Below, in pieces: positions 47,301-59,300 of a stretch of 64,000 nt of DNA. The notes under the pieces were generated by a model. It was not told where the DNA came from and made no database searches. It worked only from the letters and a program-made list of their open reading frames with translations. The DNA comes from Tiliqua scincoides (taxonomy: Eukaryota > Chordata > Lepidosauria > Squamata > Scincidae), in NCBI RefSeq assembly GCF_035046505.1, contig NC_089823.1:33900388-33964387 (forward strand), in the 5' to 3' direction. Positions within the stretch are counted from its first letter, which is position 1. Each line of letters begins with the position of its first letter. The position numbers were made by a program, and so were the translations under genes.

Positions 47301-50300
47301 AAACAGAAAATGACATTTCAATAACTACCCTTTGTTACTGTCACACTTAAGATTATTTCGGACAAGGTGAAGGGAGGAGCAATCTGTTATGAAGGCAAGA
47401 CAGGAACAAAATGTTTAGTTTTGTATTTAAAAGGCTCCTGTTGGCGCCTTTGTTTTCAAATCAGAGAGTTTGTGATACTGGTGAAGACGAGAGGTATAGC
47501 ATCAAGTGAGCTTGAAGCACCTGCTGCTGTCTTCAGAATGTTGGACTAAGAGAACTGGAATGACTGAGCAGTGAGTGTCATGATGGTATATAATTATTTC
47601 CTTAATCTTAATAATGCAGTGCCTTCAGAAGTACTTTTCTGCCTGGTATAAGGTTATTCTGGATCTCAGGCTTAAGATGGGAAAAGCAAGGGCCCTTGCT
47701 GACTGGAAGTGCCAACTGAAGGCCTTGCGGGCCTGGAGAGACTACACATGGTCTCAGAAATTGGAGCAGGAGACTCAGAAAATGGAGAACCAACTTCGGG
47801 ACCAAAACAGGTAGTAGCATTTAACATGATTTCTCCCTTTGGAATCTTCAACTCAAAGCAACTGTTTGACTTTACTTCATGTCATGGCTGGCTCTGCTGG
47901 AAGTTATGTTTTAAACTGTGAAGGCCATACTTCCCTGTGTCCCTCCCACAAAGCCTACCACGGTTAGCATAGTATAAGCTTCTATAACTACTATTGCGAA
48001 GAGTAAAACTTGTCAACTATTTCTGATGATGTTGTTGTTGTTTGTGTTTTTCTTCTTGGACCTTGCGGTATGAGCCTAAACTCACGGTCTTGATGGTCAC
48101 AAAACCTTGATAAGTAAATGCCATTTTGAAAGAATCTATTCTTTCACTGATTATAAAGTAGGAATCTGATTGCCTAATGCAGGGATAGGCAGAGTAAGGC
48201 ACATGAGATATATATGGCAGCAGGTGTGCTTTGGGCATTGAGCAGAAGACTGCCTGAAGAATGCGAAGCAGGAGCAGTCTTGGTTGAATTTTGGATTGGT
48301 GACTGAAAGTTGGTAAAACTGTCGTGAGACGACAAAGCCAGAAGGAGTCGCTGTTTATAGCTTGGCCAACCTGAAACTGCTCCTTTTGGAAGCTTGGAAG
48401 GCATATCCAGATGCCAGTTGTGACGACGATGCCGTGAAGGATTCCATCTGGAAGAGAAAGGTTCTGCGAGCTGCCCGTAGAACAATTATTGTAAAAACTC
48501 ATGTGTGCTCTACTACGGAGCTTTGTAAGCTGTCTTAGGCATTTGCTTTGGCATGGGAAAGATGGGATATAAATTTATCAATTAAATGAATGATCTGAGC
48601 CATGCAGTCTTGTATGGCTGTTGCATGATAACTTGCCCATAGGCTAGTCATTTCAGAGAAGGCTTTTTGCAGGCAGCATATCCTGAGTTGCTTTCCTTGG
48701 CCTAATGCCTCTGATGGGGAGTATACCCAATTGAGCTCTTTTAACGCCAGCCTCTTTTCTGCTCAGTGTTACTGCAATAGTTATAAAGCTTGTAATCAAC
48801 AAGCAGGAACACGTGTTTACACAAGTAAGGGCGCAATCCTTACAACTTATGTCAGTGCTTTCCAGTACTGACATAAGGGCAATGCAGCTCTGAGGTAAAA
48901 GAACAAACATTCCCTTACTTTGAGGAAGCCTCAGTGAGTGACACCCAGCTGCAGGATACAGCACGCGTCCCATTGGCACAGCTATGCCAGTGCTGGAAAG
49001 TACTGACATAAGGGGTTAGGATTGCGCCTTAAGAGTCATAACTCTTTTACTTGAAAAAAAAAGAGCTATGACTCTTAGGCTGCAATCCTTACCTCACTTT
49101 CCTGGGAGTAAGTCCCATTGAACACAATAGGACTTACTTCTGAGTAGACCTGCTTAGGAGTCTGCCCTTACTTTTGTAAACACATGTTCCTGCATGTATT
49201 TTTTCTTAGTCTGCATTTGCCCATTTTGTCTGCTAAAGGTATTACTGGAACTGAAACAGTTCTAAAGTCTAGGTGGAAATTCCAGGGTAGGTTGTGGTGG
49301 TGGGTCCCATTAACTTTAATGGGCATGTTGTTGTTTGTTTCAGAAAAAAACAACTGGCTACAGAGTTTAATCACAAATGCATTTTGCGCCGTTGTTTTGT
49401 TGAATGGCAATGCTGGAGCCACACAGAAGTGGAAAAGAGAGAGCTGCAGTTGAAAAAGGAGGAAACAAAGAGGAAAATGGCAAAGTTACTGGAGGGAGTG
49501 GTGCAAGGGAAACTTGCTATGGATGGCTTATTGGATATCAAAAAAATTAATGAGACTAAAGATTTCCAGGATCAACCTGTAAATAAATCACAAAGAGTAA
49601 GTCACAAAACTATAAGAAACTGCATTATGTAGTTAGATCCTTGGTCCATCCAGCATTGTCAACAGTAACTGGTTCTCCTGGGTTTCTGACAGGGATCTCC
49701 CAGCCTTGAGTAGAGGTGCCAGGGAGAGAACTTGAGACGTTCTACCTGCAAAATTTCATAGGATGTTAGAAATGGAAGGGACCTTGGCGATTATGTAGTT
49801 CAACCCATGCTCAGTATAGACAAATACTGCAGTATCCCTGGCAGTTGACTGTCCAGCCTCTGCTTGGAGAGAGAGACAGCCCACTGCTGCATGAGGCCGT
49901 TTTGGTGGCAGACAGCTTTTACAGTTGGGAAATTCTACAGTTGGGTGGATAGGATATGGCAAAGGTGTTCTCCAGTGGAGCACTCTCTGAGAGGCTCTGG
50001 GAGCAGTTACAGCTTCATATATCAAAAATGCTAGTTGAGTGAGAACTGAGATTTTGATTTTTATTATTGGTAAAAAGCATTTCATCCTTTTTCAGGAGGA
50101 GCCCTCAACTGCAGAAGTTGAAAGAGCAAATTCCTCTTCTCCAGAAACAGGTCAGAAATTGGATCTTCATTCACCAAAGCAGCCCAAATGGGCATGGCAG
50201 GTCACCCTGAAGCATGCTGCTTTGAATGCACAGGACCGGGCCATGTTTAGAAATCAACTGCAAAATTCCACACAGCGTCTCGTTACCCCCAGTCAAAAAG

Positions 50301-53300
50301 TGGGTCCTGCCTTCTTGAGACCCTTTGAACATCGTCATGCCTTCCAGCAGCAGCTGATTGAAGAACAGAGGTGGCAACTTCAAGAGCAGCAAAAGCTAAT
50401 TCTTGAACTTCGGGAAAACGAGAGGCTGAAGAGGGCCAGGGAGGATGCTGAGCGAGCTACAGCTGTTACTATGGTACTTGACAATCCTATTCCAAAGACT
50501 AGGGAAGAAAATCAGAATCAATCAAATTACAAGAATACACAGCCCTTAAGGTAAGAACCAAGAACACATAGATCTAGTTCTCCAGTGTGTCCACACAGTA
50601 TCCAATTGGGGTAGCGGCCTCAAAGCAACACTGTGATGCTTTGAAACTTATTTGTGGGTTTGTTAGAAGATGAACATTGCTAAATGTGGTGCAGTATTGT
50701 TATACATGATTTTAGAATGCAAAAGTTTTGTCTTCCTCCCAAGGCAGTTGGTGTTTCTCTGTGAAGGGGAAGGGCACAGTATAGCTTAAAAAGATACCAG
50801 CTGATATAGGTGGTGATAGTGACGCTTCGTCTTGCTGGGATATAAATCTGTTAAATAAATTTCAGCGGATTTACATATGCTCCTCCTTTGTGAAGGGAGG
50901 ACTGTAGTTAACATGGCTTTACAGACTAGGAGAGTAGGTGGTTTTTTTATTTTAAAGAGAACTAATCACTGATTGTTTTGTATTGCATAAATGTCTTCCT
51001 TCTCTAGGTGAAATGTTTGCTTTCTTGCACTGTCTCTTTTTCACTGCCTGATTCTTTCAGGTCAGAAAATCACCAACCAGCTGCACAAAGCAGGAAGAAC
51101 CTGAAGGTGCTTTCCTCACCCCATCCCATACTCAAAGGTATAATCCTTGCTTATGTCCATTCCTGGGATGCTTGTGGGAAGTTCCGGTAAATGAACAGAC
51201 AATGCAGTACAGCACATTAAGTCAGTGGGGTCACAACCCAATTTTGGATGGTTCATGAAACTGACAGGGCAGATGAGGCTTTGTGCATCAGGGGTTAAAC
51301 AACCTGCTACTTGTGTCTGCTGTCCACTGATCTTTATAACCACAGAGACTTTAGCTGCTGGTAAAGTGAAACATTTTTTTAGTTGGGTTCCAATGCTGAA
51401 AAATTTGACAATTGCTGCATTAGGTTAAGGAATGACAAAGCATCACCAGATCTTCACAATTCAGTATTAGTTCAGGCTCTGCCCCCAAGATAGTTGATTA
51501 TATAGCTTTCAGAGCTTTTTCCAAAGTGGTGTGAACTTACACATGATGAGTCACAGTGTGAACATGTGTTGCTTACTGGGTGACCTTGGATGAGCCACTG
51601 TCTTCTCTGTAAACTGCCTCACAGAGTATTGTGAAACCTGAACTGATGTTGTCCTGCTTGCTACCTCTTGCTCCCTAGGATCTTCCATGAGACTCCCATG
51701 ACTTTTACAAAGACTTGTTTTGGTTAACCCCATCTTGGTGACAGGGTTTTGTGTCTGGTGTAGCATAGAGAGGGACAGGTGTTCAGGATGGTTGAATACT
51801 AGTTAGGATGAATGACTGGGATGAGATCTAATTCTGTCTGAAATGGATGTAGGAAACCATCAGTCACAATACACATCCATAATACCAGTAAGTTCAGTCA
51901 CATTCTGTTCCTCCTCAGTTCTGCTCCATTTTCTGACATAATAGAATTTTAACTACCTTGTATTGGGGACTACAGGATAATGTCACCATTTTGTCCTGCA
52001 CATCATGTTCTCTGTCTCTGTAGCACTGTCATGGTAGAATGTTAAGCTAAGTGGACCATCGGTCTGCTGCAGCAGGGCAGGTTTTTCTTTTTCATTGGTA
52101 TTGTGAGGTCAAGTCAAGTACAACAAACAGAATGATACATTATCTGTGTCCCAAAGCTCCATTTGCTTTAATGGAGCAATTCCCCTTTTGCCTCAATTCC
52201 CTAGCCATGGAAGAAAGGGCAATTCAGCGAGCAGAACGAAGGAGGGAACTGGAAGAAGCAAAGAAAAAACGAGAAGAGGAGAATCTGGTAAATAAAATTG
52301 AATGCTAGCCTTGAGTCTTTTCTTCCCATGAGGGAAGTTTTAGGTTGTTGTGGTTGGAGAACAAAAAACAGAATGAAAAGCAGAGTAGTATCAAGCCAGG
52401 TAAAAATTAGTAAGAAAACCAAAGGTGCAGGCCCAGTATCTTATCTGAAAATGAAAACCAAATTCTTCATGGTAAAACGCTTCATGGTCTGCCTCATAAG
52501 TTACAAGGTATACCATGAAGCATTTTATAGAAGTTTGACAAAGTACTGTCTTATTTTATAGAAGTTTGACAATGTACTGGATCAGATTGAAGTCCATCTA
52601 GTTCTTCATTTTGTTTTCAGTGGCCAGCCAGTTGCCTCTCTAGAAGGAAAACAAGCAGAGCATGATGATGGTAGCCATCTCCAGTTGTTTGTCCCCAGTG
52701 TCTGGTACTTGAGGAGTATACTGCTTCTCAGCCTGGAGATCTCACTTTGTTTTCATGGCTAATCACTGTTATTGTAATTATTAAATTAACATTAATTATT
52801 GTTATTAATTATTAATAACATTCAGGAATACAGAAGCATGCATCAATCTGTTGATTCAGGGTAAAGGAAAATCATCTTCTTGTATCCTAGAATATCTGTG
52901 CGTAATAGAACTCGGCAGGCCCAAGACATTAAGCTTCTATTGTCTAGATTCTTATGTTTTAAGACTGTTTAGGCAGTCATCTGGTTTGCGGATTCTCTAT
53001 TCCTTGGCTGGGGATAGTTGAATTCAAATGTGGTGGGTTTAGCTCGCTTTGTTCTTTTTCTCCATTTTCAGGTCAAGATGCAGGCTGCAGAGGAGGAGCG
53101 TCAGAGGCAAGAAGCAGCAGAAAAGGAAGCTCAGCTAGAAAAGAGGCGGGAGGAAAGGAGACTGCAGAAAATGGTGAACTGAATATTGTGAACTCATTTC
53201 TGTTTCACACCTCTAGCAGTAGAGAGTGCACTCATTACTAGACAGTCAGTGGCCACTTGGTGATAAGTTGGGGGTGCGACTCTAATCTGTCTCTGTAAAG

Positions 53301-56300
53301 TGATATTCAGAGGTGAAGAAACCACCTGCTTTTGTTCTCCTCTTGTAATTGCCATTCCAGTCATTTTATTTTTTCGGAACTTTATTGGCAGTCACTGATA
53401 TAAGCCATCTTCATGTCCTCATGTAACAAAGTGAGCAGGGCTAGTGTTGTTGTGGGCTGGGTTTCCGATTGTTGTTTTTAAATTGGTAAGCAATTGTTCT
53501 TAATGAGTAGACACATCATATAAATGGGATCTCACAGTAAAAAACTGTTGGATCATTCAAAATTATATTTGTGTGTGTGATGGTCTTGTGGTGAGTCTGG
53601 CAGTGAAGCCATTGCACCATCTAATAGGTGCCTGTGACATTAGCACAGTCTCTATTCCTGTAGAAATGGATGTGTGACTGCTGCACCAGCTAAGAGAAGA
53701 ATTGCTGTTAACCAGCAACTGCAGTTAGTGGACCTGCGTGTGTGTAAATAATTACTGAAAGTGAAAATATTTTGATGCTGTACAGTGTCTGGAGAAGTTC
53801 TTAGTTGCTACTCTTAGTAGCAACTCCCTCATTACACTACTAATATGTTTCAAGACCAAATTGAAAATATTAATTTGATGATGATGTGTCCTGGATGAAT
53901 GAATGAATGAATTGGATCTCTTCTGTTTCCTTAATCATGCAGAAGGAACTGGATAAAAAGAGAAGACAAGAGAGGGAGCAAGAGCTCCTGTCAAAAGCCA
54001 AGGCACATTATGATAAGGTTCTTCTCAAAAAATGGGGTCTGGAGCCCTGGAAAAGACTAATAGAACAAACTCAGCAAAATTGGGTGGTAAGTAAAAATGT
54101 TGCCTCCTTGTACACTTGCCTAAGAACTCCTCAACCAGCTTCCCACTGTTCCTCAGGATATCCACAGCAGGAGTGTGAAGGGTCCAGTCCATCAATAAAT
54201 GTCTCTGCAAGCAGCAGGAAGGAATTACTTCCTCCTCCCTATCTCTTCTGATTTGCTCATACATCATGGATGTGCTGACTATGGGAAATCCTCTGTCATA
54301 CTGTTTCTAACATGGGATGTGAGTAACAACCAGGGTGAAATTTAAAAGGGTAAAGGAAATGACATGGATATAACAATGCAAAAGGTGAGTCCTCAATGCA
54401 TGCGTACTGAGTAATGCAAGGTAATTTCTCACCTAATGTTTATCATGGGTAATCTGTTAGATTTCATTTTGGGCTAGCTTTTTATCAGCAAGATATAATC
54501 AAGCACTGTATTATGTGGGTATTTTACCTTCTGTTTTATTAGGCTGTGATTTTCATGTTGCTTGCCCTTAGGATGAACTAGAAATAGAACCAATAAATAA
54601 ATAATAGTCATCTGTATTCACACCCAAAGTCAGGAACCAGGGCTGGCCCCAGGAACAGTGGGGCCCAAAGTGGAGCACCATATGGCCCAACTCACATGCA
54701 CCTGCGCTGAATGCACTGAAGGTGCAAAGCACCCAGAAATAGGTGATGACATGCTGATGTCACTGCCAGATGCTTGCAGGAGGTCCATTTTGGGCCGTTC
54801 AGAGGCTAGACATTTGGGCAGGTGGGCTGACATTGCTCTGCTTGCCATGCCATGCTGTTCCATGCTGAGGCATGGGCAATTCCATGCAGGGGCAATTCCA
54901 TGCTGAGGCCCCTCTGAAGCACAGGGCCCAGTTCTGCCAAAATGGCCTAATTGCCAAAAAGCTGGCCCTGTCAGGGATATTTGTGACTCTGGTCACCAAT
55001 CAAGAACTTGCTGTTTATTTCATATCACAAGTAGTGAAGAAAATGCAGTCTATTATTAAACCACAAAGTGGAAAGGTTTGCATGCTTGCTCTGAAGACAT
55101 GACGTGAATGTGGAATTATGAATAGAAACAGCAAGACTGTAGGTTAGTGGTGATGGAAGCTTAAATATTAAGTCTGAGTAATGTTGCAGTGGGACTTCCA
55201 TGGCTACAGCTCTCAGCAATCAGTTCAGAAACTTTTGTGTTTGTCTTTCTCTCCTGTCTCTGTGCTTAGATGGCTCAAAGGCATCATTGCTTCATATTGC
55301 AAAGGACTTGTCTGCTTGCTTGGCTTCATCATATCCAAGAGACCCTCGCTAGGAAAACAGCACAGGCTGAGGAGCTTTATTTCTCTTTGCTACTGAGGAG
55401 GTTTTTCAGGGTCTGGATAAAGGTGAGCAAGGGAAAAAAGTTTATTCCTAAAACAGCTTTTGAGTCTGGAGCTACATTTCATAAGAACATAAGAACAGCC
55501 CCACTGGATCAGGCCATAGGCCCATCTAGTCCAGCTTCCTGTATCTCACAGCGGCCCACCAAATGCCCCAGGGAGCACACCAGATAACAAGAGACCTGCA
55601 TCCCGGTGCCCTCCCTTGCATCTGACATAGCCCGTTTCTAAAATCAGGAGGTTGCACACACACATCATGGCTTGTAACCCGTAATGGAATTTTCCTCCGA
55701 AAATTTGTCCAATCCCCTTTTAAAGGCATCCAGGCCAGATGCCGTCATCACATCCTGTGGCAAGGAGTTCCACAGTTCAACCACAAGCTGAGTAAAGAAA
55801 TATTTTCTTTTGTCTGTCCTAACCCTCTCAACACTCAGTTTTAGTGGATGTCCCCTGGTTCTGGTGTTATGTGAGAGTGTAAAGAGTATCTCTCTATCCA
55901 CTTTATCCTTCCCATGCATAATTTTGTATGTCTCAATCATGTCCCCCCTCAGGCGTTTCTTTTCTAGGCTGTAGCCTTTCCTCATAAGGAAGGTGCCCCA
56001 GTCCAGTAATCATCTTAGTCGCTCTAGGCACACTTCTCTAGGAGTAAGCCTTACTGACTACAGTGAGACTTGCCTCCAAGTAAACAATACATAGGACTGC
56101 AGAATCAAACTGCAGACTTGGTTGACAGATTTTAATCTGGGCTGCTATGGACTGAGGAAGACTTGTTTCACTTACCAGTAGGTTGTGGAATAATGAAGGT
56201 GGGGATATGTGGAGTTATAGGCCAATCAGCAAAATTCCTCACAACCAATGTAGCGGTGATGTGGCACTGTGCTGTTATATTCTTGGGCTGTGACTTTACA

Positions 56301-59300
56301 AAATGTATTCCTGTTTAAGGACTGCTTGAGGGCACAGACTGTTCAAAGTCTAGGTAGAAATGGGTCCTCTTTATCTGTGGATTTTGGACCTGCAGATTTT
56401 ATCCATAGTGGATCCCGAATCAGCGGCTGAAGACCAACTGAACATAAGAACATAAGAACAGCCCCACTGGATCAGGCCATAGGCCCATCTAGTCCAGCTT
56501 CCTGTATCTCACAGCGGCCCACCAAATGCCCCAGGGAGCACACCAGATAACAAGAGACCTCATCCTGGTGCTCTCCCCTACATCTGGCATTCTGACTTAA
56601 CCCATTCCTAAAATCAGGAGGTTGCGCATACACATCATGGCGTGTACCCCATAATGGATTTTTCCTCCAGAAACTCGTCCAATCCCCTTTTAAAGGCGTC
56701 TAGGCTAGACGCCAGCACCACATCCTGTGGCAAGGAGTTCCACAGACCGACCACGCGCTGAGTAAAGAAATATTTTCTTTTGTCTGTCCTAACCCGCCCA
56801 ACACTCAATTTTAGTGGATGTCCCCTGGTTCTGGTATTATGTGAGAGTGTAAAGAGCATCTCCCTATCCACTCTGTCCATTCCCTGCATAATTTTGTATG
56901 TCTCAATCATGTCCCCCCTCAAGTGTTTCTTTTCTAGGCTGAAGAGGCCCAAACGCCGTAGCCTTTCCTCATAAGGAAGGTGCCCCAGCCCCGTAATCAT
57001 CTTAGTCGCTCTCTTTTGCACCTTTTCCATTTCCACTATGTCTTTTTTGAGATGCGGTGACCAGAACTGGACACAATACTCCAGGTGTGGCCTTACCATC
57101 GATTTGTACAACGGCATTATAATACTAACCGTTTTGTTCTCAATACCCTTCCTAATGATCCCAAGCATAGAATTGGCCTTCTTCACTGCCACTGCACATT
57201 GGGTCGACACTTTCATCGATCTGTCCACCACCACCCCAAGATCTCTCTCCTGATCTGTCACAGACAGCTCAGAACCCATCAGCCTATATCTAAAGTTTTG
57301 ATTTTTTGCCCCAATGTGCATGACTTTACACTTACTGACATTGAAGCGCATCTGCCATTTTGCTGCCCATTCTGCCAGTCTGGAGAGATCCTTCTGGAGC
57401 TCCTCACAATCACTTCTGGTCTTTACCACTCGGAAAAGTTTGGTGTCGTCTGCAAACTTTGCCACTTCACTGCTCAACCCTGTCTCCAGGTCATTTATGA
57501 AGAGGTTGAAAAGCACCGGTCCCAGGACAGATCCTTGGGGCACACCGCTTTTCACCTCTCTCCATTGTGAAAATTGCCCATTGACACCCACTCTCTGCTT
57601 CCTGGCCTCCAACCAGTTCTCAATCCACAAGAGGACCTGTCCTCTAATTCCCTGACTGTGGACTTTTTTCAGTAGCCTTTGGTGAGGGACCGTGTCAAAC
57701 GCCTTCTGAAAGTCCAGATATATAATGTCCACGGGTTCTCCCGCATCCACATGCCTGTTGACCTTTTCAAAGAATTCTATAAGGTTTGTGAGGCAAGACT
57801 TACCCTTACAGAAGCCATGCTGACTCTCCCTCAGCAAGGCCTGTTCGTCTATGTGTTTTGAGATCCTATCTTTGATGAAGCATTCCACCATCTTACCCGG
57901 TATGGATGTTAGGCTGACCGGCCTATAGTTTCCCGGGTCCCCCCTCTTTCCCTTTTTAAAAATAGGCGTGACATTTGCTATCCTCCAATCTTCTGGTACC
58001 GTGGCCGTTTTGAGGGACAAGTTGCATATCTTAGTCAAGAGATCTGCAACTTCATTCTTCAATTCCTTAATAACCCTTGGGTGTATGCCATCAGGGCCCG
58101 GTGACTTATTGATCTTTAATTTATCAATGAGGTCTGAAACATCTTCTCTTTTAACCTCTATCTGACTTAACTCCTCGGTCAGGAGGGGCCGTTCGGGCAG
58201 CGGTATCTGCCCGAGGTCTTCTGCCGTGAAGACAGATGCAAAGAACTCATTTAATTTCTCTGCCATCTCTAAGTCTCCTTTTATCTCCCCTTTCCCTCCC
58301 TCACCATCCAGAGGGCCAACCGCTTCTCTGGCGGGTTTCCTGCTTCTAACATATTTGAAGAAGCTTTTATTATTCCCCTTAATGTTGCTGGCCATGCGTT
58401 CCTCATAGTCTCGCTTGGCCTCCCCTATCACCTTCTTACATTTCTTTTGCCACAGTTTATGTTCCTTTTTATTCTCTTCATTAGGGCAAGACTTCCATTT
58501 ACGGAAGGAAGCTTCCTTGCCCTTCACAGCCTCTCTAACTTGGCTGGTTAGCCATGCGGGCACTCTCCTGGATTTAGTGGAACCCTTCTTTCTTTGCGGT
58601 ATACACCTCTGCTGGGCCTCTGTTACTGTTGTTTTAAGCAGCCTCCATGCACTCTGGAGAGACTGGACTCTTTTTACCCTCCCTTTCAACCTCCTTCTAA
58701 CCAGCCTCCTCATTTGAGGGAAGTCCGCCCGTCGGAAGTCAAGGGTTTTTGTTAGAGATTTGCCTGGTATTCTTCCCCCAACGTGCACGTCAAAACGGAT
58801 TGCAGCATGATCACTGTTCCCCAATGGCTCAGTAACGTTTACATCTCTAACCAGGTCCTGCGTACCGCACAAAATTAAATCCAGAGTCACCTGTCCTCTG
58901 GTGGGCTCCATGACTAGCTGATCTAAGCCACAGTCATTTAGCACGTCAAGAAATGCGGTTTCCTTATCGTGACCAGAACACAAATTGACCCAGTCAATAT
59001 GAGGATAATTGAAGTCCCCCATGATTACAACCCTGTCCTTCCTTGTCACCTCCCTGATCTGTTCCCTCATTTCAAGGTCCCCATCAGATTTCTGGTCTGG
59101 AGGACGATAGCACGCCCCCAGTATTACATCGCTGCACAAGCCTGGTAATTTAACCCACAGAGATTCTACGGTGGAGTCGGACCCACCTTCAATCTCTACT
59201 TTGCTGGATTCTATCCCTTCCTTAACATAAAGGGCCACCCACCTCCAACACGCCCCTGTCTGTCCCTCCTGTAGAGTTTATAGCCCGGGATTGCGGTATC

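Noticed and set aside
47709-47921. Second open frame over CCDC191 exon 8
   Set aside because: Out of phase with neighbouring exons; the other frame carries the SFI1-like repeats.
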